64,000 bases of DNA from Galeopsis tetrahit. Lineage: Eukaryota > Streptophyta > Magnoliopsida > Lamiales > Lamiaceae. The translations under genes and the position numbers were made by a program. The notes under the pieces are model-generated. The model was given only the letters and a program-made list of their open reading frames with translations. It searched no databases and was not told the origin of the DNA. Of the stretch, positions 46,806-58,800 are shown one piece after another. The stretch's first letter is position 1. Each line of letters begins with the position of its first letter. The stretch spans positions 65,692,867 through 65,756,866 of the forward strand of contig OY776130.1 of assembly GCA_963675135.1 (NCBI GenBank), in the 5' to 3' direction.

Positions 46806-47110
46806 CAGGAAATAAACCAATTTAGTCTCATAACTTTCTACATTTTTTTTAAAATTGTCCCAAAAAAGTTAAATGTATCAATTTAGTCCCATTTTTTCAC
46901 AATTTGTTTGGTTTTGGTCTAAAAAAGTTAAATGTAATTGTGAAAAATTGGTACATTTAACTTTTTTAGGACTAAATTGACACATTTAACTTTTTTGCGA
47001 TCATTACAAAATAAATTAGAAATAAATGAGATTAAATTGATATATTTAACTTTTTTAAAACCATTTCAGAAAAAGTTAAAATTATGGGACTAAATTAACT
47101 AATATATCCC
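46806..47110. mobile_element. Mutator-like MITE ('tttagtc' arms)
   Basis: The inverted arms 'ccaatttagtctcataactt' and the complement of 'aattatgggactaaattaac' carry an exact 9-bp duplication ATATTTTCA (46797-46805, 47111-47119). Inside, 'aagttaaatgtatcaattta' and its complement recur. Confidence 0.75.
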
Positions 47111-50100
47111 ATATTTTCAGTAAAAAAAAAGACATATAGGAAATCTTGTTAATAATTATATGATTGAACCGAGCTGAGCTTAAAGTGATTTATTTATTTA
47201 GGAGCTGAGCTGAGCTTGAGCTAATTAAATATTCACAAGTTTTTTCAAACTTAATTGAACCGAGATGAGCTTAGTAACATCAAACTTTAAATGAGTATTT
47301 ATCAATTAATTATTAAACTTATTTAATTAATATTATTGATTATTGTTAAAAATATATTATTTTTATTCATAATATTTTAATAATACGGAAAAGTTATTAT
47401 TATTATTATTAATATATATTTGTTTAATTTTATTATTTATAATAAATATATATTTTATATAAAAATAATAATATTAATAATTATTTTTAATATTATTAAA
47501 AATTATTATACTATTATTTTATATTATTGAAAATAATATATTGTATATACTATAGTACTTCGTATTATTTATATTTAAAAAAAAAAAATTATTTTCTATG
47601 TTATTATATTTAATATTATCGCTAAAATTAATATATTATTATTATATTATATTTTTATTTTTAGATTATATATTATATTAATATTTTTTATAATATTATA
47701 ATTTTTTATTATTATTAAATATAATTATTATTATTATTAATTTTTATTACAGAATTTATTAAAATTTTGATTCCTTCCTTAAACCCTGCCGGTGGTGGGA
47801 AGGAATGAGAATTCCATACATTTGGAAATTACCATTCCACAAGGAAATGATTCCATTCCATTAATCATACCAATCATCAAATTTGGAATAGATCCATGAA
47901 TGGTGATTCAATTCATGGTCTATTCCACCATACCAATCATACCCTTAGTTTCTAATGTTATGCTTTAGTACATAGCACATTGTTGTACAACATTGATTCC
48001 GAATTCTAGATTAAACTGTTTTAAAAATCAAAGTTATAAAGTATCCATCTTTTCGATCTTAAACATACCATCAGTATCTGTATTTCCCCTTACTTCACAC
48101 ACAAAGCCATCTTGAAAAATTGTCCATAAAAAAGAAATTTGTTTCAGAAGTTTGAGATACACACGAAATTTCAATAATTCATTAATAATAGAGATGAACA
48201 AACTAACTGATCGCAATGGACAAATGAGAATTGATAACTTATACAATAGTTAAAGTTGATAAATTTTAAAAGAAAAAATATGCATATATATTATGGGTCC
48301 TATGACTCTACATCACATGGAACAATCAATTATTTAAATTTAATTAAATTTAATTTGTCATGAGTTATATAAGTTTGATGTTTTATCTATGATAGTGGAG
48401 CTCGAAACATTGTTCATATAATTCAAGCTATATGATATAGTTCCACGTTAAAAGGTAACAAATAAATAATTAACTTGTTATTTATCAAGCTAGCTATAAT
48501 TCCCTATAAAATTTCTCCAATCATTCGTGAATTTTATATTTAAATGGTTTTAGTAGTTTGATATGTACAGTAGTATAATATATGTGATAAACAGAAAAAA
48601 TGAAGAATAAAAATTAGTAGAGGGGAGGCCAATATAATGAAAGTGGGGTCAAAGTATGGCAGCTAGTTCTACGGTCAACGTCGGCTAATATTGGAGTACA
48701 AAATCAGTATTTTAATACAGTATTTTTTTTAATGGAAGAATTTCGTAATTTTAACTCATTTTAATTAATGGCTCGTAGACAAGGACGCACTCTTTATTTT
48801 TATTTTTTTCCATGTATATATGTATATTTTAAATTTCTTTCAATTTATAATTTAATGTCATTTTGTCCTCTCGCTTATTATTTTTTTGGCCATTTGTATA
48901 TTTCTTAATAACATTATATGTTAATATAATATGAAAAAAATTCGCATTTCTTGGGACAAAATTCTGAACCTGTTCGTGATCGTAGGCACCTCATTGTTTT
49001 TTTTAATAAAAAGTATACGTGGATATAAATAAAAGAATTATTTTGTATGCTGCCATACTTTTCTATTCAAACAGCTTTCATAAAAAATAAAAAAGTGATT
49101 TGGTATTTGGTTGAAAAATTGTACAAAAATTGAATTAAAAATGGCACTAGTGGCACATACAACTAGTGTGCAAAAAGGCTACTCTAAATATAAATATTTA
49201 AATACAAGGCTTAATTTTTATTTCTCAGTACAAGTATATGATTTGACATTTTTCTTAATTGAGAGGGGAGTTGAAACAATATAATCAAGTTGAAAAGAAG
49301 ATCGTACAAAATCATGAATCAAATGAATTGGAGTTATATATGATCAAAACAAATTTGTTGCTCAGTCTCACTCGACCACCCCATTAGTTCAAAAACTCAT
49401 GTGTGACACCTAAAATTCATTAGATAAAGAAAAGAAACAAAATAAATGAATATAAGTTACTTGATAAATAAATAATCAAGGTATATATGAATTAATTGAT
49501 AAATAAACAAGATAAATAGATAAAGGTTACTCGCCTCAAACTTACAAGTTACATGAGGCGAGTAACCCATAATATCAAATACATTTTAATTTAAATAATA
49601 ATATTTCTTATACTAAAACATACTAATAATTTCATGTGAATCTGTTTTAGAAGAGAGTTACTCAATTCAACTTTATTTTACAATTCATTTCACACAATAC
49701 TGTCTCACACAAAAAAATTATGCAATTATAATATAGTAGCTCCTGGCTCATTAATGAAGGATTATAGACCCTCTATATTTATTTTGTTTAATTTTTTTGT
49801 AAATTTCAAAAGTAAAAATATATACAAATAAAATAATGAGTAAAAACATAAAAATGTTATTGCATATTGTTTATATGTCTGGACAAAATTTAAAAAAATA
49901 AGATTTTTTTGGAGAGATTCGTATCCTGGAATGAAAAAAGAAAAAAAAGTAGAAAGTGAGAAAAAACAGGAATTGGAAAATTGTATCCCACCACGAAACA
50001 CCTTGGAAGAATATGTGGCGAATATTTACATCTACCACCATAGTGCAGGAGTGAATGATTGATGGGCATGGGGCCTCACTAGCGTACATTATTTCGTTTA

Positions 50101-50674
50101 ATTCATTTGTTTTTTTACGTCTAATTTTAAATCTTCACTCTCATTATTTTAAATTGCACTTATTTACATTTTTTTTTTCTTTTTTTAAAGAATTTTGTAT
50201 ATTTTTTCTTTAATTAATTCTCTTGTTTTTTTTCATTTTATTTTCTTATTTTTGTTAGAATAACACTTTTTTTTTAAAAAATAACTAACTGTTTTATTTC
50301 TCTTTTCTTTCTAACAGCAATTTCTTTTTGGTTTATAAAAGAAAAAATATCTACTTTAAAAAACTTACAAAAGTTTGACTTGTTTATTTTTAGTATAATG
50401 TGTAAATAGTAAATTTTGTTAATTGTATATTGAACTTATAAAATATCAACATAATATAATTCATAAATAAAAGACATATCTCCTATTTTTAGTATAATGT
50501 GTAAATAGTGATTTTTTTTAAAAACGTTATTTAATTGTATATATTCATAAATAAAAGACATATCTCCTATTTTTCAGGGTTTTGATGGGTGTGGACCCTA
50601 TAAATAATCAAGTGTATGTTTAATTTAAATGGTCATGAAGAAACTGGTGATGTGGATATTCCACGGACAGTGGA

Positions 50675-50813
50675 ATGGGCTGGCCCACCCGACCCGTTCC
50701 CGAATTTTCCCCCGCCATACTGCAACTGCATACTCGCAATTAAAGCTGACTTGTCGACCCTAGTATTTATTTATTTAATCATTAATTAAACCAAAATAAA
50801 ACTAAAACCCTAA
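50675..50813 (+). promoter_or_regulatory. NOG1 promoter: paired site II elements and a telo-box
   Basis: TGGGCT at 50675-50680 directly abuts GGCCCA at 50681-50686, two opposed site II motifs (TGGGCY). A telo-box AAACCCTAA lies at 50805-50813. This pairing is well known in plant promoters of ribosomal-protein and ribosome-biogenesis genes, where TCP and Purα-like factors bind. It fits a nucleolar GTPase gene and places the transcription start near 50800. Confidence 0.75.
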
Positions 50814-51218
50814 AACAGCCGCCCACCCCTTCATCGCAGCAGGCCAGGCGGCCACTCTCACATCGCGCACGGTAAGTTAATTTTTTGTGTATTTTATGAG
50901 TCCCTGTTAGTTTATAATATGTTATTTGGGTATTCAAATGGAGATGGAATGATTGGTTAGGGAGAGAGTTTTGGATTGATTTACTGAGGATTGGGTGGAG
51001 GAAGAATTCCTGGCAAAATTGGCTTTATTTTTATCTCTCCCTTGTTAATTGAGATTCTGTAAATAATTGTATATTCCTCTTAACATAAAAATGGTTTATT
51101 ACTCCCACCATCCCAATTAGATAAGTTTGTTGGTTTATAATCCTATTTAATTAATGCTATAACTTTTAATGTAATTAATGTATAAGGTTACTTTAAATAA
51201 ATGAATTAGTAAATATTA

Positions 51219-51352
51219 CTCCCTCCGTCCGCCTATAAATTTTCCATTTTACCATTACCATTTTGGTCCGTTCCCATACCTTTTTTTTAAGTACTTTTTC
51301 TTACCCTTCTTCTTATTTTTTCTGCGGAAAACTTATAGGCGTACGGAAGGAG
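51219..51352. mobile_element. Short Stowaway MITE in the NOG1 leader intron
   Basis: The ends CTCCCTCCGTCCGCCTATAA and the complement of 'cttataggcgtacggaagg' are flanked by TA (51217-51218, 51353-51354). It is of the same family as 27-259, with an internal deletion. Confidence 0.85.
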
Positions 51353-51763
51353 TACTTTAAATGAAAACAAGGCTGTCTAAATGGGACATTAATAAAAGGA
51401 AAACAAGCTTATTTAATTGAGTTTTAATTGGGACGGCCATCCCAGAGAAACTTGTATCCTTAGGACGGCACACATTTTAAGAAAATGAGTGATGTTTTAA
51501 GGGGTAGTTTTGTAAACATTTATGAATAAATTAAAGTAAAAAATAGATTGAGTGTGTAAAATTAATGACATACGGATAAATATGAGTATATTTTAAGGGA
51601 TAAATATGACTATATTTTAAGGGTGAGGGTTATAAATATATTTCCTTTTATTGAGTGTGGAAATTGGTATGAGACATCCATTGGAAAGTGTGCAAATTCA
51701 TGTGGGAAAGAGTGAGTATAAAGTTGACTTTTAAGAATATACAAGTTGACTTTTAAGAATATA

Positions 51764-52047
51764 CTCCCTCCGTCCCAGCAATTACTTTCACACTTTCCTT
51801 TTCAGGACGTCCCACAATAACTTTCACACCCTTAAAATGGAAAACCCTTTATAAACTCCACCCTTACAATATTCTCAATTTTGCATAAATGCCATTACTT
51901 TTTCTCCACACATACCCAAAAGTCAACTCATTTCTTTACTTTATACATAAACGTTTACAAAATTACCCCTCAAAATCTCCCACTAAATTCATTTTTCTTA
52001 TTTTGTGTGCCTTTTCACACGTGAAAGAAATCACGGGACGGAGTGAG
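51764..52047. mobile_element. Stowaway MITE in the NOG1 leader intron
   Basis: The ends CTCCCTCCGTCCCAG and the complement of 'cgggacggagtgag' are flanked by TA (51762-51763, 52048-52049). 'actttcacac' near the left answers 'cacacgtgaaagaaat' near the right. Confidence 0.85.
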
Positions 52048-52310
52048 TACAATATTATGTTAATTCAATTTTATTGAAGAAAATCTTTGATTAATGTGTT
52101 AAAAAGTAATGACTTTTTTTTTTAAAATAAGTAAATGTTCAATTAATAATGTGACTTTTTTTTACAAATGTTCAATTAATAATGGTCGGAAAGGATTATA
52201 TGTTTTGATGAGGAAGTGGTAATGGCTAATTATTTATCTAGTTGCAAGTGTAATTCTTTCTTTTCACTTATACACCTTTTTCTCACTATGCAGATTGCAG
52301 AGAATAAGCC

Positions 52311-54248
52311 ATGGTGCAGTACAATTTCAAGAGGATTACTGTTGTCCCCACGGGAAAGGAGTTTATCGACATTATTCTTTCTCGTACCCAACGCCGAACA
52401 CCCACTCAAGTCCACAAGGGATATTCCATTTCACGTCTTAGGCAATTTTACATGCGCAAGGTGAAGTTCACTCAGTCGAACTATCATGACAAGCTCACCA
52501 CCATTATTGAAGACTTCCCCAGGATTGATGCTATCCACCCTTTCTACAGTGACTTGCTCCATGTTCTTTACAACAAAGATCATTACAAGCTTGCTCTTGG
52601 CCAAATTAACACTGCCAGGAACCTGATTGGAAAGATTTGTAAGGACTATATCAAGTTATTGAAGTATGGTGATTCTTTATATCGTTGCAAGTCACTTAAG
52701 GTTGCTGCCCTTGGCCGTATGTGTACTGTGGTTAAACGAGTTAGCCCCGGTTTAGCCTATCTTGAACAGGTGAGGCAACACGTGGCGAGGTTTCCTTCGA
52801 TTGATCCGAATACCCGAACTATCTTGGTCTTTGGGTATCCGAATGTAGGAAAGAGTTCATTCGTCAACAAGATTACGAGGGCTGATGTCGATGTACAGCC
52901 TTATGCTGGCACGACGAAGTCGTTGTTTGTTGGTCATACGGATTACAAGTATTTGAGGTATCAAGTGGTTGACACTCCAGGGATTTTGGATAGGCCTTTT
53001 GAGGATTGTAACATCTTTGAGATGACAAGCATTACTGCTCTTGCACATTTGAGAGCTGCATTGTTGTTTTTTCTTGATGTATCTGGTTCTTGCGGATATA
53101 GCATTGCACAACAGGCGGCACTTTTCCATAGAATCAAGCCTTTGTTTGTGAACAAGCCACTCATCATTGTTTGCAATAAGACTGATTTGCAGACGTTGGA
53201 TGGGATTTCATAAGATGATATGAAGTTGGTCACCGAGATGAAGGCTGAAGCAATGAAAACTGATGGTAATAGTGTCGTGTTGACGATGAGCACTCTGACT
53301 GAAGAGGGTGTGATTGCTGTGAAAAATGCTGCTTGTGAGAGGTTATTGGATCAAAGGGTGGAAATGAAAATGAAGACGAAAAAGCTGAGTGAATGTTTGA
53401 ACCGCTTCCATGTTGCAATGCCTAAGCCGCGCGATCAGAAGGAAAGACTCTCTTGTATACCTCAGGCTGTTTTGGAAGCCCAAGAGAAGAGGAAGCTGGA
53501 GAGAGATGTGGAAAACGAGAATGGTGGTGTAGGTGTATATTCTGCCAGCTTGAAGAAGCACTATATTTTAGCAAATCCTGAATGGAAAGGAGATGATATT
53601 CCTGAAATTCTCGATGGACACAATGTTTCTGACTTTATTGACCCTGATATATTAACGAGGCTTGAGGAGTTGGAGAGGGAAGAAGGTGTTGTTGAGGGTC
53701 TGGAGGGAGATGAAGATTTCGAGATGGATGGTGCTGAACAAGCCACACTTGGAGAGATCAGGAGGAAGAAAAGCTTGCAGATTCAACAACATAGAATTAA
53801 AAAGAGCACTGCTGAGAGGCGGCCTACAGTTCCTAGAAAATTCGATAAAGAGCGGTGTTTTACAACAGAGAGGATGGGGAGACAGTTGTGGTCTCTTGGA
53901 ATGGACCCCTCAAAGGCCATTAACCGGGCTCGTAGCCAATCAAGGGGACGCAAGAGAGACAGAAGTGAGAATGGAGTTGATTCGATGGAAGTGGATGGGG
54001 AGCAGCCAAATAAGAAGATGAGAATTGTGTCGAGATCAAGGTCAAGACCACCACCTGGTGAACTAATACCTGGAGAGGGGTTGAGAGACACTGCTCAGAA
54101 GAAGAAGGCTATTGGTATGGCTAAACGTTCGAGTAAGAAGAGGAACAAGGATGCTCGTAAAGGAGAATCAGACAGAGTCATTCCTTCTCTTAAACCTAAG
54201 CATTTGTTTTCGGGGAAGCATGGAAATGGGAAAACACAGAGGCGTTAG
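52311..54248 (+). CDS. NOG1: NOG1 nucleolar GTPase, interrupted by an in-frame TAA
   Basis: One frame runs from ATG 52311 to TAG 54246-54248 (645 codons) and is uninterrupted except for TAA at 53211-53213 (codon 301). Upstream are the NOG1 N-terminal helical domain (1-165) and the GTPase motifs: G1 GYPNVGKSS 175-183, G3 DTPG 221-224, G4 NKTD 289-292. Downstream, 342 codons from M304 carry VKNAACERLLDQRVE, RFHVAMPKPRDQ, GVYSASLKKHYIL, EILDGHNVSDFIDPDIL and a basic RS-rich tail ending HLFSGKHGNGKTQRR. Known NOG1 proteins (about 670 residues) read an acidic residue at the stop (GIS-E-DD), so GAA to TAA is the likely change. NOG1 is essential for 60S subunit maturation. The coding part has no intron, as in Arabidopsis. 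Promoter motifs and UTR introns argue against a retrocopy. The 3' UTR seems to have an intron (donor about 54258, acceptor about 54360). It may be a young pseudogene, a truncated allele or a sequence error. Confidence 0.9.
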
Positions 54249-55084
54249 TGCAATCAAGGTAACATCTTTTGTAGTTTTATGTTTTTGTAGCAATTTGCAT
54301 GATAATTACTAAGAAGTAAGCTCACCATTGTGTCTTTTCACTTATTATTTCTTTGCTGCAGAGGAAATCCGTCTTTAACATTGCTGGCATTTGGAGCACC
54401 ACATCGTGGAAGCTGTTTCGGTTCAATTCTGCACTTGTTTCTGGTTACTTTGATGGTTTGTTAATAAATACTACTCTGTACATTAGATATTTTGGTTTAA
54501 TCTGTTTTTGGGCCCTTGAAATTTAATTTGTTTTTTTTGTAAATTTTCTGGATAATTAATGTTTTGGTGGAGTTTAATTCTTTATATATAAGTTGCAACA
54601 ACATTAATCGCAGCTACTCTAAAAAAAAATTAACAGCAGCTGGCCGTGCTGATTGGCTCAAGTGTAAGTAGAAACAGCTACAATATTCAAACTTGTAATG
54701 CACACAACCAGCTCTTGCCTTCTCGAGTTGTTGTCGCAGGATAGATACTGCCATACATTCCTTCTAATGATACGAAGGCTGAACTGTTATTATCTATTTT
54801 ATTATTTTAAATTACAAATTTTGATATTAGTCTGTTGTGAAATGCAGAATTGATTGTTCACCGTTGTTGCATATTTTTAGTTTGAACGATTAAAAGAATG
54901 TTTTATATTTCAAAAAATAAAAGAATGTTTTATATTTCAAAATAAGTAACATTAAATTAAAATGAAAATGGGTAAAATTATTGGGCATGTGGTAAAAATA
55001 TATTTAATTTAAATCTATTTCACAATTCGTTTAACATCGTCTCATGCAATATCTAAAATGCAAAAGTTGATAGCTAAACTTAAT

Positions 55085-55656
55085 TAGAGGTGTGCACCGG
55101 TCCAAAACCGATCGACACTAATGTGTGGACCGAAGACCGGACCGGAATGAACCGGTCCAAACCCGGTCCGGTCTAGGTTTGGACCGGTTCGGACCAGTTT
55201 TTAAATTTTTTTTTTTTTTTTTAAGTTTTTTTTTTTCATGTTTTTTTTATGTTTTTTTGAAGCGAGAACAAGAATGATGAATTTGTGTATGAAAATTAGT
55301 GTCGATTCTTCATTTGAGATCAATCTCAACCAATGTGAATTTTAGTTACAATATTATTAAAGATATTTTGACACTAAAAGTAAATTGATTATTTTTGTTC
55401 AATTATATACTTGAAAAAATGTAATAGATCTCAACACGTTTACCTCACACCCTCACCAATTATTGTGCTTCCATTCTTTTTTTAGAGTTTTAATGAAAGT
55501 AATATTTTATAAGTTCCTAATTTTATTTAGTTTATAATAATTATAGTTTTATTATTAAAAAAATAAAAAAATTTGATTTTCCGATCCATCCGGTCCGAAC
55601 CGGTAAATTCCCGATTCCGATTTGATCTGATTCGGATCTTAATTTGCACACTCCTA
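55085..55656. mobile_element. hAT MITE, complete copy
   Basis: The ends TAGAGGTGTGCACCGGTCC and TTTGCACACTCCTA have an exact 8-bp duplication AACTTAAT (55077-55084, 55657-55664). Its core is shared with 464-902. Arms are rich in 'accggtcc' and 'ggaccgg' motifs. Confidence 0.9.
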
Positions 55657-56145
55657 AACTTAATACCCTATTTTCAGCATATCACTTCATGTTATACATC
55701 ACAAAAAGATAAAAATCTTAACTTTTATCTATTAAATTTTTATTTTATTTTGCATTCTTGTACTTATGTTTATTTATTTATATTCCACGCACAAGTGTTA
55801 CTTAAAAAAAACATTTGTCCCCTTAATAGATTTACACTTTTTTTTTTTTTTTTTATGTTTCAACACAAAGTTTACATTTTCTTATTTTGACAAAATCAAT
55901 TATCTCTCTACATTTTTTTCATTCCTATTTTTCTCTACTTTTTATCTTTTACATTTTCTTCTGTCTGCATCTTTTTACATTAACTACCCACTACACATCT
56001 AATACTCTCTCCGTCGCAAAATAATTTTCACGTTTTACTTTTTGATACGTTTCACAATATTTTTTACAATAATTTTATAAAATTCACATTCATAATATTC
56101 AATTTTTTATACAAAATATCATTACTTTTAAACGTATATATACAC

Positions 56146-56603
56146 ATAGACAAAAATGTCCGGAAATTTCCCCGATATATTTTCGATATATCCATTTTTC
56201 GCAGTCACCGATATCGATATTGAGAAGAAACGATATTTCCACGATATTTGTAAAAAAAATCGAAAATATCGATAAAAATCGATATACAATAACAATATCG
56301 AGACTAATATCGGTAAAATATCGAAAGAATATCGAAAAATATTGGAAAAAATTGAAAAATGTCGATAAATTTAAAAAAATATCATATGAAATAACATTGT
56401 ATGCTATATTTTATATAAATTTATCATAGATGTAAATGGATTTAAATTGTTTTTTTGAATTTATGTATTAAAAGTTAGTTATTAAATTTCCACAATTTTT
56501 AAAATTTACCGATATCGATATTCAATATCGATATATCCATCGATATTTCCACAAATTTAAGGTCTCGATATTTCCACCGACACCGATATTTTTGTCCTTG
56601 TTA
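56146..56603. mobile_element. hAT-like MITE with 'atcgatat' arms
   Basis: The inverted termini 'gacaaaaatgtccgg' and the complement of 'gatatttttgtccttg' have an 8-bp duplication ATATACAC (56138-56145, 56604-56611). Both arms carry many 'ccgatatcgatatt' motifs. A Stowaway-like left end at 56005 may be its host, but no matching right end is visible. Confidence 0.75.
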
Positions 56604-58205
56604 ATATACACACAAGTAATCTCATTTTCTTACTTTATATTATCTCTCAAAACTCTACTTATTATTACACTTTTTTAGTATAGGTAATATTATACTCACT
56701 TTTAACCTCTTTGCAAAAAATAAAGGTAAAATTAAAATGTTACACAATAATTAGAATGGACAGGTCATTTGTAACTTAAAAGGTTCAAGTCGATCATTGG
56801 TTCTTGATTGAACGGCGATTGGATCTGATTCTAATTCCGAAACACATTAGTTAAATGTGTTTTTTATTTTTATTTTTATTTTTATTTTTATTTTTTATGT
56901 TTTAATTTAATACATTGATGAGAAAATGAAGGGCCGGTTTAGAGTGGGGGGCACATGGGCATGTCCGAAGGAAAGCCACACACATTTGTATATTACGATA
57001 ATATTGTATATTACTGTACTATACTATAATATTGAAATAATAATAATTAATAAATACTTGTAATGAGGACAAAAGGGTGGAAAGTGTGACGCAGAGAATT
57101 CAACTTTGACAAATTAATTTCCAAGCTTCTTGGTGCACTACTATTTTTAATTACAAGAGCATCATATCTTACTTTTAAATAGTAAATACTTGCAGTGCAA
57201 ATATATTATCCTTTTTTTCTATTTTGTATGTAGAATTCTTTTGTTTATACCTTTATTTTATTAGAGTTTGCACCTTAAATTTATAAAAATATATATTAAG
57301 TCAAATAAATTCAAGACTATCTTCTTCATTATTCATTTTTCTTATTTCGACTATTGCCAGATTTTTAATCTGAGAAATTCAAATTGTTGTCGAGGCAAAG
57401 AGTCTATACACACGAGACTGATAGTAAGCCTTTTGCAGACAAGTTACTAACGAAGCGAATGCTAAAAGATGATTAGGATAAAAAGTAAGACGTGTGACAC
57501 TCATATTATCATATAAAAGATAAGGTTTTGACGTTAGCTAACACTAGTCCATACCATATTGAATTGGTAAAATAATTGATTCATTAATTTGTGAAGATCC
57601 AACCAATAATTATACAATTACATTAGGAAAAAAGAAAAAAATAATATAAAGGGAAATTGGAGAGGCAACAAAATCCAAGATGGTTTGAGGTTTGGATTTA
57701 TTTTTGCAAGTTGACAAGCAAGTGGGCACTAAAAATTTGAATGACATTGTAAGGTATGACGTTATTATCCCCATATATTTATTATTTTGACACTTTTGAG
57801 ATTGGGAATATTGGGGTAAATTAAATCTTTATTTATGCCCTGCCTAAAAATTATATTACTCCACTTTTCTTGTCCATGAATGGGCATATCACATGGGGGA
57901 GACATCTGACCTTTCAAGGGATTTCAGGTCATTTTATCCACTCTATTAATTTAATTGGATTCCTAGAAGAAAACATATAGTTGCCCTCTTTCTTCAAAGC
58001 TTCAACCTTTTTTTTTTTTTTTTTTTTTTTAAATCTTTGGCAAAAAACTCTCGTATAATATTACATACTCCTACGTAATTGGATCAATTTTAAAATACAA
58101 TAATATGAATCCATGTATAAGTATAATTGAATTATAGATTCGAGTTATTTATTGAGTAAAATACAAGTTACATAGTATAGTATATACTTAATATATACAT
58201 AATAT

Positions 58206-58425
58206 GGGTTGGTCTGCTATGGACTCGAGTGCATGTTATGCACCCTAGTCCATATTGCACTTTTCATTTTTACTGACTTACACTTTTTGGTAAATGGTGT
58301 TGCACTTTTCAATTATTAATAATATTTTTAGTAATAATTGAAAAATGCAACAACAATTACCAAAAAGTATAAGTCAGTAAAATTGAGAAGTGCAACATGA
58401 ACTAGAGTGCATACTAGACCTTATC
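58206..58425. mobile_element. Mutator-like MITE, family 'GACCAACCC', copy 3
   Basis: A 220-bp copy in the opposite orientation to copies 1 and 2: GGGTTGGTCTGCTATGGAC is at the left and '..catactagaccttatc' at the right. It has an exact 9-bp duplication ACATAATAT (58197-58205, 58426-58434) and the same 'tgcacttttca' and 'aaaagtataagtcagt' core. Confidence 0.9.
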
Positions 58426-58775
58426 ACATAATATATACATGTATGTATAACTATAGGCATTATAAACCTATTAGAAGAAGAAAACTTCAATTTTAATTTT
58501 TAAAAAAATCGTTATCGTAGTCAAATTTTGTGTTCTCATAAATGATGTAAATTTGTCAGAATATGCAGACTATATTTATTTAATACCTACATATATGGAT
58601 TAAATATTAGTTTAATTTCCCATAAGCATTATAAACTTATTAGATAATAGGGATAATTTAGAATCATAAATTGATTGTGTATATATTTTCTCTTATTTAG
58701 ATTTATTTTATGTTGATTAAATCTTCCCACAATTATGGGAATTTGTTTGTAATCTCACTTGTATATATATATGAA

Positions 58776-58800
58776 CTAGTGTAGATCCGCGTTTTACGCG
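58776..58800 (-). mobile_element. Possible Helitron 3' terminus
   Basis: On the minus strand a CGCGT/ACGCG hairpin (58800-58788) is followed after 8 bases by CTAG and then T (58779-58775), the layout of Helitron 3' ends (hairpin, short spacer, CTRR, host T). If real, the element extends to higher coordinates. The 5' TC end could not be located. Confidence 0.45.

Larger units (their letters stand above)
44876..50640. other. AT-rich intergenic DNA
   Basis: 44876 to about 45060 is the LBD 3' UTR. The two bounded elements are given separately. 47270-47760 is extremely AT-rich. 47770-47950 has opposed 'ccattcc'/'ggaat' motifs like a degraded MITE. There is an (AAT)n run at 46281-46303. No gene is supported. 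Confidence 0.7.
50872..52292 (+). other. 5' UTR intron of the NOG1 gene (inferred)
   Basis: A strong donor CACG|GTAAGT follows a GC-rich leader (about 50815-50871). The acceptor just before the ATG is either 52292/52293 (tatgcag|attgcag) or the next 'gcag' 7 bp on. The intron is 1.4 kb and holds two Stowaway MITEs and the dispersed repeat at 51431-51575. It rests on splice motifs alone. Confidence 0.6.

Noticed and set aside
48034..48246. 70-codon minus-strand frame
   Set aside because: No domain, no splice context, AT-rich surroundings; indistinguishable from chance.
53214..54248. Separate gene encoding only the C-terminal half of NOG1
   Set aside because: It is in the same frame as the upstream half, separated by one stop codon, with no promoter or splice site of its own.
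52311..54248. Processed retrocopy of NOG1
   Set aside because: Lack of coding introns is normal for plant NOG1, and the upstream DNA has a suitable promoter and a leader intron; no poly-A tract or flanking duplication was seen.
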